This document shows, one piece after another, positions 26,744-35,319 of a DNA stretch of 64,000 bases (within the stretch, counting starts at the first letter, position 1; the number at the start of each line of letters is the position of its first letter). A program made the position numbers and the translations under genes. Source of the DNA: Acidiferrum sp963771295 (GTDB lineage Bacteria > Acidobacteriota > Terriglobia > Acidiferrales > UBA7541); contig CAVYTB010000017.1 in NCBI GenBank assembly GCA_963771295.1, positions 396,566 to 460,565 of the forward strand, written 5' to 3'. Under the pieces are notes generated by a model that saw only the letters and a list, made by a program, of their open reading frames with translations, did no database searches and was not told where the DNA came from.

Positions 26744-28076
26744 AAAGTTCGCGAAACCGGCAACGGAAATGTCATTTACCGAATCTCGCCGGCTCCAGGC
26801 AAAAAGCCATTGGCTCATCCCGGGAGGCGCGCACACTTACGCAAAGGGGGATGACGAGTATCCGGAGATAGCCCCTGCGTTTATCTTGCGTGGCGAAGGG
26901 TGTCACGTCTGGGATGCCGACGGAAACAAATTCATCGAATATGGAATGGGACTCAGGTCAGTAAGCCTGGGTCATGCGTTTGCCCCGGTCGTTGAAGCGG
27001 CGCAGCAACAAATGCGAATTGGGGCAAACTTCACGCGCCCCGCCAAAATCGAGGTTGAGTACGCGGAAGAACTTCTCCAAGTCCTGACGAACGCTGATAT
27101 GGTGAAGTTCGCAAAAAACGGCTCTGACGTTACAACCGCTGCCGTGAAACTCGCGCGTGCTTACACCGGACGCGATATGGTTGCAATCTGCGCTGATCAC
27201 CCATTTTTCTCCTGCGATGATTGGTTCATAGGAACGACGGAACTTAATGCCGGGATTCCGCAGCCGTACCGTGAACTCACCGCGTCGTTCCATTACAACA
27301 ATCTGGAAAGCGTGAAGGAATTGTTCGACAGACACTCGGGCCGGATCGCTTGCCTGATTCTGGAGCCCGCCACGGCCGAGGAACCCCGCGATGATTTCCT
27401 TCGTCAACTCAAGGAACTCTGCGAGAACCACGGTAGCCTGCTGATCCTGGACGAAATGATCACTGGATTCCGCTGGCATATCAGTGGAGCGCAGGAAAAC
27501 TATGGCGTCGTTCCTGATCTCTCTACGTTTGGAAAGGCCATGGGCAATGGATTTGCCATTGCCGCGCTGGCTGGAAGACGCGAGATCATGAAACTTGGCG
27601 GACTGGATCACGCCGGCGAGAGAGTATTCCTGCTTTCTACAACACATGGAGCGGAAACTCACGCGCTTGCCGCTGCTCGCGAGACCCTCCATATCTACCA
27701 GCGCTGCCATGTCGTCGAACACCTGTACCGGCAGGGAGAACGTTTGAGAGCGGGCATAAATGATTGCATTGCCCGTCACGGAATTGCCGGCCAATTCGCG
27801 ATCCTGGGCCGCGCGCCAAACTTGATTTACGCTACGAAGGACGCGGATGCCAAAAGTTCCCAGGGTTTCCGTACATTGTTTCTCCAGGAAATGATTCGTG
27901 GTGGAATCATTGCTCCGTCGTTTGTAGTCAGCTTTTCTCATTCCGACGAAGTCATAGATCACACGATTGAAGTTGTTGATCGAGTGCTCGGAGTATACGC
28001 GAGAGCGCTCGCCGAGGGGCTCGAGAAATATCTGCTGGGACGTCCGGTGAAGCCGGTCAACCGGAGGTTCAATTGA
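26730..28076 (+). CDS. Class III aminotransferase, glutamate-1-semialdehyde aminomutase-like
   Basis: A 448-residue PLP enzyme: IPGGAHTYAKGDDEYPE near residue 30, FAKNGSDVTTAAVKLARAYTGRD, ILDEMITGFRWH (the aspartate that binds the PLP ring nitrogen), and STFGKAMGNGFAIAALAG with the PLP lysine at about K269. It resembles HemL but lies inside a polysaccharide locus, so a dedicated amino-sugar or small-molecule transamination is more likely than tetrapyrrole synthesis. ATG 26730 is preferred over in-frame upstream codons because homologues begin near SKIEKF and a GAGACGAAAG site precedes it. It is coupled to the ABC permease by a TTGA overlap. Confidence 0.87.
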   Translation: MSKIEKFAKPATEMSFTESRRLQAKSHWLIPGGAHTYAKGDDEYPEIAPAFILRGEGCHVWDADGNKFIEYGMGLRSVSLGHAFAPVVEAAQQQMRIGANFTRPAKIEVEYAEELLQVLTNADMVKFAKNGSDVTTAAVKLARAYTGRDMVAICADHPFFSCDDWFIGTTELNAGIPQPYRELTASFHYNNLESVKELFDRHSGRIACLILEPATAEEPRDDFLRQLKELCENHGSLLILDEMITGFRWHISGAQENYGVVPDLSTFGKAMGNGFAIAALAGRREIMKLGGLDHAGERVFLLSTTHGAETHALAAARETLHIYQRCHVVEHLYRQGERLRAGINDCIARHGIAGQFAILGRAPNLIYATKDADAKSSQGFRTLFLQEMIRGGIIAPSFVVSFSHSDEVIDHTIEVVDRVLGVYARALAEGLEKYLLGRPVKPVNRRFN

Positions 28077-28855
28077 CAGCGCAACTCCGCGAACTCTACA
28101 GATATCGCGAACTGCTGTACATGATCGTGCTCCGCGACATCAAAGTTCGCTACAAACAGTCGGTCATGGGATTTCTTTGGGCGATTCTCATGCCCGTGCT
28201 GATCGTGTCCGCCGGTGTCCTGGTTCGCTATGCATATGGCATCGCGTCTCACAAGCCATTGGCAATGTCCGACGTTGTGAGCGTGGCGACGAAATCCATC
28301 CCATGGGCTTTTCTGGTTTCGTCTATTAAGTTCTCCTGCCAGAGCTTGCTTGCCAACCACAATCTCGTAACTAAGGTCTATTTTCCCAAAGAGATTTTTC
28401 CGATCGCCGCGGTGCTCGCGCAACTGTTCGACCTGTTCATTGCCAGTCTGGTGCTGGTGATTCTACTGGTGGTCGCCAAAGTGAGCTTGAGCTTACAACT
28501 TCTCTGGGCCGGCCCTCTGTTGGCCCTAACGATCGCTTTGGCGATTGGCGTTGGGCTCATCGTCTCTGCGGGCAGTTTGTTCTTCCGCGATGTCAAGTAC
28601 ATCGTCGAGGTGTTTCTCACTTTCGCCATCTTTTTCACGCCGGTGTTCTATGACGTGAGTATCTTCGGCGCGAAAGGCAAATGGTTGCTGCTGAATCCGG
28701 TGGCGCCAGTTCTTGAGGGATTTTCCTCGATCGTGCGTGGCCAGGCGCCAAACTGGGATTGGCTTGCCTATAGCCTCATTTTTGCCACACTCATGGTGCT
28801 GTTGGCGTATGGTCTGTTCAAAAAGGTCGAACCCGCATTTGCCGAGAACATCTGA
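28073..28855 (+). CDS. wzm: ABC-2 type polysaccharide transporter permease (Wzm-like)
   Basis: The 260-residue protein has about six membrane spans and the characteristic N-terminal RDIKVRYKQSVMGFLWAILMPV, with SLFFRDVKYIVEVFLTFAIFFTPVFYD near residue 165. It forms the inner-membrane channel that exports lipid-linked polysaccharide with the ATPase encoded next. The TTG start overlaps the aminotransferase stop and is preceded by GGAGG at 28063-28067, so the start is well supported. Confidence 0.93.
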   Translation: MTAQLRELYRYRELLYMIVLRDIKVRYKQSVMGFLWAILMPVLIVSAGVLVRYAYGIASHKPLAMSDVVSVATKSIPWAFLVSSIKFSCQSLLANHNLVTKVYFPKEIFPIAAVLAQLFDLFIASLVLVILLVVAKVSLSLQLLWAGPLLALTIALAIGVGLIVSAGSLFFRDVKYIVEVFLTFAIFFTPVFYDVSIFGAKGKWLLLNPVAPVLEGFSSIVRGQAPNWDWLAYSLIFATLMVLLAYGLFKKVEPAFAENI

Positions 28856-28915
28856 TGACCAGCAATGTCGGCGAGGGTGACCGAATTCTAGAGTGAATCC
28901 AGTACGAGGGCATTG

Positions 28916-30190
28916 ATGTCCAGTTTCGCTGTCCGCCTGGAACATGTTTCGAAGAAATTCCGTAAGGGAGAGCTTCATGATTCTCTTCGGGATTTGGTTC
29001 CTGCTTTGGCGAGTTTGCTGTGGAAACAAAAATCGGATGATTTGGGCGATTACAGCGAGTTTTGGGCGCTGCAGGATGTCAGCTTTGAGATTCCACGTGG
29101 GGAAGCGTTTGGGATCGTCGGGGCTAACGGCGCAGGGAAGAGCACACTGCTCAAGTTGATCAGCAGAGTCATGAATCCGACCAGTGGCTCGATCGAAGTG
29201 CGCGGTAGGCTCTCGGCGCTCATCGAGGTTAGTGCTGGCTTCCACTCCGACCTGACAGGACGAGAGAACATTTATCTCAACGGTACAATCCTGGGTATGA
29301 CGCGCCGCGAGATCGATGCCAAGTTCGAAGAAATCGTGGAATTCTCTGGCTTGTCAGAGTTTCTCGACACGCCCGTGAAACGGTATTCGTCTGGGATGTA
29401 TGCGCGCCTCGGTTTTTCCGTTGCGGCCCATGTCAATCCTGACGTGCTGATCGTTGACGAAGTTCTCAGCGTCGGCGATTTCGTTTTCCAGCGAAAGTGC
29501 GTCGAACGTATGAGAGAAGTGATCAAAGCAGGGACCACCGTCCTTTTTGTTTCCCACAACCTGAAAACAATCGCGGAGTTCTGCCAGCGCTGCGTGTTGC
29601 TGGAACGCGGACGGCTGCTGAAGATTGGAACGCCCAATGATGTGATCCAGTCGTACATGAACAGCACGCGCATTTCTCGCGCCATGGACGATTCCAAGCC
29701 TATCGCTATTTCTCAGGTGCGCATACGCTCGCGCCACGGCGAGGGCGTACGTTTTGAATCAGGTGAAACGGTATGGGTCGACATCGAAGTCGTTGCTCGC
29801 CGACCCTGCTCGAAAATGGCTGTGGTTCTCTTTGTCACCGACGAGGCTTATTACGATGTGTTCAACACCTCGACCGAACGGCTGGGTTGCGGCAGTTTTA
29901 ATCTCGAGCCTGGTGAAACCTTTGTTTGCAGCTTTGAGCTGCAACTGAACTTCGCTGATGGCACGTTCCATCCTTCGGTGCTCGTCTATCGATACGATAC
30001 GCAAACGGAATACGATCGTTGGGAATCTGCCTCGAGCATCTACGTGGGATCCGCAACGGATGTCCGCGGTGCGGTCAATTGCTTCCCGAAGGTGATCAAG
30101 CACGAAATTGTTAAGGCCAGCGGCGTTCTTCCTGACATTGAAGAACATCGGCTCTTACGTCCCGGCATCGTTGCCAAGGAAGATTTGTGA
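28916..30190 (+). CDS. wzt: ABC transporter ATPase with C-terminal carbohydrate-binding domain (Wzt-like)
   Basis: The 424-residue protein has an ATPase domain with Walker A IVGANGAGKSTLLKL (about 66-80), signature YSSGMYARLGFSV and Walker B VLIVDEVLSVGD followed by VSHN (switch His). After about residue 255 comes a beta-sandwich extension (GEGVRFESGETVWVDIEVV, NTSTERLGCGSFNLEPGETF), as in Wzt proteins that recognise the modified non-reducing end of the O-polysaccharide. This implies chain-end capping before export. ATG 28916 follows GAGGG. The stop overlaps the next start (GTGA). Confidence 0.93.
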   Translation: MSSFAVRLEHVSKKFRKGELHDSLRDLVPALASLLWKQKSDDLGDYSEFWALQDVSFEIPRGEAFGIVGANGAGKSTLLKLISRVMNPTSGSIEVRGRLSALIEVSAGFHSDLTGRENIYLNGTILGMTRREIDAKFEEIVEFSGLSEFLDTPVKRYSSGMYARLGFSVAAHVNPDVLIVDEVLSVGDFVFQRKCVERMREVIKAGTTVLFVSHNLKTIAEFCQRCVLLERGRLLKIGTPNDVIQSYMNSTRISRAMDDSKPIAISQVRIRSRHGEGVRFESGETVWVDIEVVARRPCSKMAVVLFVTDEAYYDVFNTSTERLGCGSFNLEPGETFVCSFELQLNFADGTFHPSVLVYRYDTQTEYDRWESASSIYVGSATDVRGAVNCFPKVIKHEIVKASGVLPDIEEHRLLRPGIVAKEDL

Positions 30191-31587
30191 AAGTTGCTTT
30201 GCTGACGCCGTACGACGGAGGCAACCTGGGTGACGCCGCTATCCAGGAAGCCTTGATTGGTAATTTCCGGCAATACAACCCGCAAGTTCATCTCTGCGGA
30301 ATTACGCTGCACCCGGAAAGTACTGCCGCGCGCCACCGCATTCCATGTTACCCATTGGCGGCGATCTCCCGTCCGTATTACTACGCGAAGACGGAACCCG
30401 CGGTTTCCCCAGACAACTATGCCGCGACATCGCACAACGGAAGAAACGCCGAGAAGCCAGGATTTCTTACGCGTCTCAAGCGAGCGGTCCGCGGTCTCCT
30501 CTTCGGGATAGGTCTTGGACCTCTGGTTCGTCTCGCTCAGGAATGTCTCCACATTCTTCGAAGCTACCGTTTGCTTCGTAGCGTGGACATGCTCGTGGTT
30601 GCTGGTGGCGGCCAACTGGATGAGGAGTGGGGAGGTAGTTGGGCGCACCCCTATGCATTGATGAAGTGGGCGGTCCTCGCTCGAGCGGCGGGGAGCTCCG
30701 CATTTTTTCTGAGTGTGGGCGGATGCCGCGCGGAATTGCGGTTTACAAAGCTGTTCCTGAGGATCGCGTTGTCGCTCGCTTGCTATCGATCTTACCGAGA
30801 CGAAGGCTCCCGGCAACTGGCTCTCGCGATCACGCCGTCCGCGGATGGCCCGGTAGTGCCCGACCTTGCCTTCAGCCTCCCCGCTGCCAGGCAACCGTTC
30901 ATGGCCGTTTCCCAATCAGCCGAATTGCGGGTGGGTGTAAGCCCGATTGCATTTGCTCGACCAGGCATGTGGCCTACCGAAGATCCTGCGCAATATCAGC
31001 GTTACATGAAGGAGCTAGCTCTGTTTACGGCTGCTCTGCTTAGGCGCGGGATTTCCGTCACTCTATTTTCTTCTTGCCCGCCGGATGACCAGCTATTCGA
31101 TGATCTGCGAGCCCGTATCGATCCCAGTCTCGGAGCGGCGGCGCGCACGCACCTCTCGTTCGGCAACGTCGCGTCTGTTCAAGATCTTCTTGTGCTGCTG
31201 CAGTCGCTGGACTTTGTTGTGGCAAGCCGCCTTCATGGCCTCGTTCTGTCTTTCCTTGTGGGCAAGCCATGCGTCGCGCTCTCTTATGACCGCAAAGTGG
31301 ACGCTTTGATGACGAATGTTGGACTGAGGGATTATTGTATGGATATTCGGTCGTTCACCAGCGAAAACGCGCTTACGACGTTTGTGAATCTCGAAGTTAA
31401 TGGCCCTCAGGTAGCATCCAAGTTAGGCGCCGCCTGTCGCTACTACGATCAACTTCTGCAGAGTCAATATCGTCTAGTAGCGGAGCTTCGCGGCTCCGGC
31501 TTGCCGACTTCTATTTCGCAGCGTGCAATTGTCGCTTCGGACGAGCACCTCTACCAACCCAGGTCCGATGCCGGGCCACATAGTTAG
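30187..31587 (+). CDS. Polysaccharide pyruvyl transferase family protein
   Basis: A 466-residue protein starting VALLTPYDGGNLGDAAIQEALIGNF, the GNxGD motif of PS_pyruv_trans proteins. It also has MLVVAGGGQLDEEWGG and, near the C-terminus, FVVASRLHGLVLSFLVGKPCVALSYD (the S-R-x-H-G block). The family transfers pyruvate from PEP to form ketals on glycans, a frequent terminal or side modification. GTG start, overlapping the Wzt stop. Placement after Wzt fits a pyruvylated chain end being recognised by the Wzt C-terminal domain (inference). Confidence 0.85.
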   Translation: MKVALLTPYDGGNLGDAAIQEALIGNFRQYNPQVHLCGITLHPESTAARHRIPCYPLAAISRPYYYAKTEPAVSPDNYAATSHNGRNAEKPGFLTRLKRAVRGLLFGIGLGPLVRLAQECLHILRSYRLLRSVDMLVVAGGGQLDEEWGGSWAHPYALMKWAVLARAAGSSAFFLSVGGCRAELRFTKLFLRIALSLACYRSYRDEGSRQLALAITPSADGPVVPDLAFSLPAARQPFMAVSQSAELRVGVSPIAFARPGMWPTEDPAQYQRYMKELALFTAALLRRGISVTLFSSCPPDDQLFDDLRARIDPSLGAAARTHLSFGNVASVQDLLVLLQSLDFVVASRLHGLVLSFLVGKPCVALSYDRKVDALMTNVGLRDYCMDIRSFTSENALTTFVNLEVNGPQVASKLGAACRYYDQLLQSQYRLVAELRGSGLPTSISQRAIVASDEHLYQPRSDAGPHS

Positions 31588-31647
31588 AATTGCCGTTCAT
31601 AACGACCTGTGATCCACGGCGTTGAGGACGAAATCGACCGAGTACAT

Positions 31648-32655
31648 ATGGCAAACAGCTTTTTCGAAACGAGCAAGGATCCAGAATATCCACGCGTCAG
31701 TTTCGTAACCCCATTCTTTAACACGGAAAAATATCTTGAGGAATGCATCGAGAGCATACTCCGGCAAACCTACCAAAACTGGGACTATGTCCTGGTCAAT
31801 AACCTCAGCACGGATGGCTCTGCAAAGATCGCGGAGAACTATGCCAATCAGTTCCCGGAAAGGATCCGCGTCGAACACAATTCGGAATTCCTTTCTCAAG
31901 TTCAGAACTACAATCACGCGCTAAGTTTTATTTCCCCCGAAAGTCGCTACTGTAAAGTAGTTCAGGCGGATGATTGGTTGTTTCCGGATTGCGTCAAGAG
32001 CATGGTCGCGGTGGCCGAGGCGCATCCCACCGTCGGCATTGTTGCAGCTTACGAACTCGAAGGTGACGAGGTCCGTCTCGACGGATTGCCGTATCCCAGT
32101 ACCGTGGTACCGGGAAGGGAAACTTGTCGACTCTATTTTCTTCAAGGCAAGTATCTATTTGGGACGCCAACGTCGCTGCTCCTGGGGTCCGAACTGGTCC
32201 GCTCCCGGCACCCTTTTTACGACGAGCGCCTCGCGCCCTTCGAAGACGGGCATGCCTGCTTCGATCTGTTGAAGACCTGGGATTTCGGTTTTGTGCATCA
32301 GGTCCTAACCTTTTCGCGACGAAACAATGAATCGATTCTTTCGCGGGTCCGACCGTTTAACCTCGAACTTCTGATCCGCCTGTCAATGCTCGTGGTGCAT
32401 GGCCGTGATTTTCTGGAACCGAAAGAATTTGATCGCTGTCTGAAAGAAGCGGAGCGCAACTATTTTCATTACCTCGCCAAGTTCGCTTGTGCGCGACATC
32501 GCAAGAGCCCGGAGTTTTGGAAATATCACCGAAACGGATTGGCAGCGATCAATTATTTGCTTGATTGGCGCCTTTTGGGAAAATGGATCCCTGGAGCGTT
32601 GCTTGAAAAGGCTTTTGACACAATCTTGTCGGCTTGGGAAACGGTTTTTTCTTGA
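31648..32655 (+). CDS. Glycosyltransferase family 2
   Basis: A 335-residue GT-A enzyme: VSFVTPFFNTEKYLEECIES, VLVNNLSTDGSAKIAENY, and the metal site KVVQADDWLFPD (D108, D109). The C-terminal third is helical and charged. ATG 31648 is chosen; an in-frame GTG at 31609 would add 13 residues and neither has a strong ribosome site. It stands 60 bases after the pyruvyl transferase gene. Confidence 0.83.
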   Translation: MANSFFETSKDPEYPRVSFVTPFFNTEKYLEECIESILRQTYQNWDYVLVNNLSTDGSAKIAENYANQFPERIRVEHNSEFLSQVQNYNHALSFISPESRYCKVVQADDWLFPDCVKSMVAVAEAHPTVGIVAAYELEGDEVRLDGLPYPSTVVPGRETCRLYFLQGKYLFGTPTSLLLGSELVRSRHPFYDERLAPFEDGHACFDLLKTWDFGFVHQVLTFSRRNNESILSRVRPFNLELLIRLSMLVVHGRDFLEPKEFDRCLKEAERNYFHYLAKFACARHRKSPEFWKYHRNGLAAINYLLDWRLLGKWIPGALLEKAFDTILSAWETVFS

Positions 32656-32744
32656 GCCGTCACAGTATAAATTTGAACGAAGCGAGGCTTGCCCGGAAGT
32701 GGGCTGACGGTGACAAGTAGGCCTGCGACTCAAGTAGAGAGCAT

Positions 32745-33950
32745 ATGAAAATCTCTGTCATATTTGGTACCCGTCCGGAAGCCATCAAACTTGCCCCGGT
32801 AATTCTAGCTCTTCGCAGCGATCCGCGCTTTCAGTGCCGCGTCTGTATCACTGCGCAGCATCGCGAAATGCTGGATCAGGTTCTGGACGTCTTTCAGATC
32901 GTTCCTGACACCGACTTGAACTTGATGCGTCCAAACCAGACGCTTTCCTCGCTTACAGCAAGCGCCATGACCGGTCTCGATGGATATCTGGCCGCGGAGA
33001 AACCGGATCTAATCCTTGTGCAAGGCGACACCACTACAGTCTTTGTGGCCTCACTCGCGGCGTTTTATCATCACATCCCGGTGGGACACGTTGAGGCCGG
33101 ACTTCGAACTGGCGACATGCAAGCCCCCTGGCCCGAGGAAGCCAATCGCGTCCTTACCACTGACCTGGCGACGCTGCATTTTGTTCCCACGGCGCTCAGC
33201 CAGGAAAACTTGCGGCGCGAAGGCATCTCGTCCGAGCGCATCTACATCACGGGAAATACAGTGATTGACGCGCTGTTCCTCGCGGTAAAAAAGGTTCACT
33301 CTACTCCCGTCGAAATTCCCGGACTCAATCCAGAAATCATGAATCCTGCATCGCGTCAGCCGCTTGTTCTGATCACCGGCCATCGCCGTGAAAGTTTTGG
33401 CGACAAGCTCCGTTCTATCTGTCGTGCTGTCGACGACCTTGCTGCCGTCTTTCCTCACGTACAGTTTGTCTACCCGGTGCACTTGAATCCGAATGTTCGT
33501 GCGGCTGTTTCGGATATTTTGATCGACGCAGACACGGGTGACACTCGTCGATCAAACATCCATTTAATCGAACCGATGTCCTATTTGCCGTTTGTCGCTT
33601 TGATGGAACGAGCAACCCTTATCCTCACCGATTCGGGCGGCATACAGGAAGAAGCTCCAAGCTTGGGAAAGCCAGTGCTCGTGACGCGTGACACGACGGA
33701 GCGGCCTGAAGCGCTGTCGGCTGGAACAGCCAAACTCGTCGGATCGGACCGGGAGAGAATTGTGACTGAAGTTTCCCGCCTTTTGACGGATTCGTCTTAC
33801 TACGGTGCCATGTCGCACGCGCACAATCCCTACGGCGATGGAAAGGCGACGGAACGGATTCTGGATGCAATCCGACGATTCTTCGGTTCGTCTGCTGAGC
33901 CACCGTCCGATCAATTCCTTCCAAGAGCGGTGGAGTCCTCGCCATCTTGA
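32745..33950 (+). CDS. wecB: UDP-N-acetylglucosamine 2-epimerase (non-hydrolysing)
   Basis: The 401-residue GT-B fold enzyme has VIFGTRPEAIKLAPVI, ITAQHREMLDQVLDVF, LVQGDTTTVF, HVEAGLRTGD, ITGHRRESFGD and LTDSGGIQEEAPSLGKPVLV. These are all of the WecB/MnaA landmarks. It converts UDP-GlcNAc to UDP-ManNAc. A WbpI-type role on a diacetylated uronic acid sugar is possible given the amino-sugar genes at the start of the window, but the sequence favours plain WecB. Start: ATG after AGTAGAGAGC. Confidence 0.93.
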   Translation: MKISVIFGTRPEAIKLAPVILALRSDPRFQCRVCITAQHREMLDQVLDVFQIVPDTDLNLMRPNQTLSSLTASAMTGLDGYLAAEKPDLILVQGDTTTVFVASLAAFYHHIPVGHVEAGLRTGDMQAPWPEEANRVLTTDLATLHFVPTALSQENLRREGISSERIYITGNTVIDALFLAVKKVHSTPVEIPGLNPEIMNPASRQPLVLITGHRRESFGDKLRSICRAVDDLAAVFPHVQFVYPVHLNPNVRAAVSDILIDADTGDTRRSNIHLIEPMSYLPFVALMERATLILTDSGGIQEEAPSLGKPVLVTRDTTERPEALSAGTAKLVGSDRERIVTEVSRLLTDSSYYGAMSHAHNPYGDGKATERILDAIRRFFGSSAEPPSDQFLPRAVESSPS

Positions 33951-33966
33951 TCAAGTCCGACTACCC

Positions 33967-35265
33967 ATGAATACAGACCACAATTCCTGGAATCCTGCCG
34001 CTCCCCGTATCTTCTGTATCAGTCCGCATTTTGTACCCATGCGGGATTCCGAGGCATTTTGTTCGGCGAAATTCATTAAAGCGCTCGCCGAATTCGGAGC
34101 GCTCGTTACCGTCATCGTTTACGCGAAGGCTGCAGCTGAAATCGATCGATCAGAAATGTGGAACTCTTTAGGCGCTAAAATCATCAGGATTCCTCCGGTT
34201 GCCCAGAAGAACCGTTTCGCTTCCTTAACCACGGCTGTGCGTTACCAGACCTGGTTGTATGCAAGATGGATGGATGAAGCCGTACAGCAGGCAAAAAGAC
34301 TGCATCGCAACTCACCGTTTGACGTCGTCTATTCGCGTTCTCTGCCAATGTTTGGACAAATCGCGGGTTATTGGTGCGCCAAAGAATTGGATGTGCCTTG
34401 GATTGCGAATCTGAACGACCCTTGGGATTTCCACCAGTTTCCCGTTGGCGTCTCTAAAGAGGACCTAACGACCGATAGCGCGCTGTCGGACTTCTGGATG
34501 AGAAGAACATTGCGAAACGCGGATCTAGTAACCTATCCGTCGGAACGCCTTCGCGATTACCAAACGAATTTCTCCACGATTTCACATCATTCCCAGATCA
34601 TTCCTCACGTTGGCAATGCCCGGGTTTTCCAAGAGAGCGGAGTCGATGCTAATGTATCCAATTTCCGTCTGGTTCATGCCGGAAAACTCGGTTCCAACGA
34701 ATTGACCGGGAGATCGACCGCAGCTCTTCTAGATGGTCTGAGCTTGTTCCTCAACGACAGTGCCGAAGCCAGAAATCAACTGAAGTTAACTCTTGTTGGC
34801 GCTGAAGATCCCGCCACACAAGCGCGCGTTCGGCAGCTAGGTCTGGAAGGAACGGTCCAGTCTGTGGGACTCATCGACTATCAGGACAGTTTGAAATATA
34901 TCCAATCCGCGACTGCTTGTTTGCTTGTGGAGGGCGAGATGAGCGATGGCATTTTTCTTCCCTCTAAACTTGTTGATTACATTTCTGCGCGAAAGCCAGT
35001 CTTGGCCCTGAGCCCCCGGGTAGGTGTCGTTGCGGATCTGGCGTCTAAGGGTGGAATCACCCGTGTGGACGTCGGAGACGCGCATGGCATCCGAGACGCG
35101 ATTCGCGGCTTGTACGAGGACTTTCGGAAGGGAACTCTGGCGCTGCGAAGTCCAAGCGGCGCTCAAGTGGATCAATTTCGGCCCGATCTGGTGGCGAACA
35201 AGTTTTTGGCAGCCCTCCGTCAACTCATCACTGATAAGAAAGAGAGCAAATTACAACGTGCCTGA
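33967..35265 (+). CDS. Glycosyltransferase, GT-B fold (GT4-like)
   Basis: The 432-residue protein has two Rossmann-like halves: RIFCISPHFVPMRDSEAFCSAK near residue 14 and, in the second half, FRLVHAGKLGSNELTGRS, LTLVGAEDPATQARV and DGIFLPSKLVDYISARKPVLAL. The last block matches the nucleotide-binding E-x7-E-like region of GT4 enzymes in variant form. It adds a sugar to a growing glycan; donor unknown. An open frame extends 54 codons upstream into wecB, but the ATG after the wecB stop is the sensible start. Confidence 0.82.
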   Translation: MNTDHNSWNPAAPRIFCISPHFVPMRDSEAFCSAKFIKALAEFGALVTVIVYAKAAAEIDRSEMWNSLGAKIIRIPPVAQKNRFASLTTAVRYQTWLYARWMDEAVQQAKRLHRNSPFDVVYSRSLPMFGQIAGYWCAKELDVPWIANLNDPWDFHQFPVGVSKEDLTTDSALSDFWMRRTLRNADLVTYPSERLRDYQTNFSTISHHSQIIPHVGNARVFQESGVDANVSNFRLVHAGKLGSNELTGRSTAALLDGLSLFLNDSAEARNQLKLTLVGAEDPATQARVRQLGLEGTVQSVGLIDYQDSLKYIQSATACLLVEGEMSDGIFLPSKLVDYISARKPVLALSPRVGVVADLASKGGITRVDVGDAHGIRDAIRGLYEDFRKGTLALRSPSGAQVDQFRPDLVANKFLAALRQLITDKKESKLQRA

Positions 35266-35319
35266 AGTTAGAAAATCATTTCGCGTTCTCTGTGGCGCTC
35301 AAGGTAAGGTCATAGTCGG

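Noticed and set aside
26730..28076. Assignment of the class III aminotransferase as housekeeping hemL
   Set aside because: The gene is translationally coupled to a polysaccharide ABC exporter and surrounded by glycosyltransferases, so a pathway-specific role is more likely.
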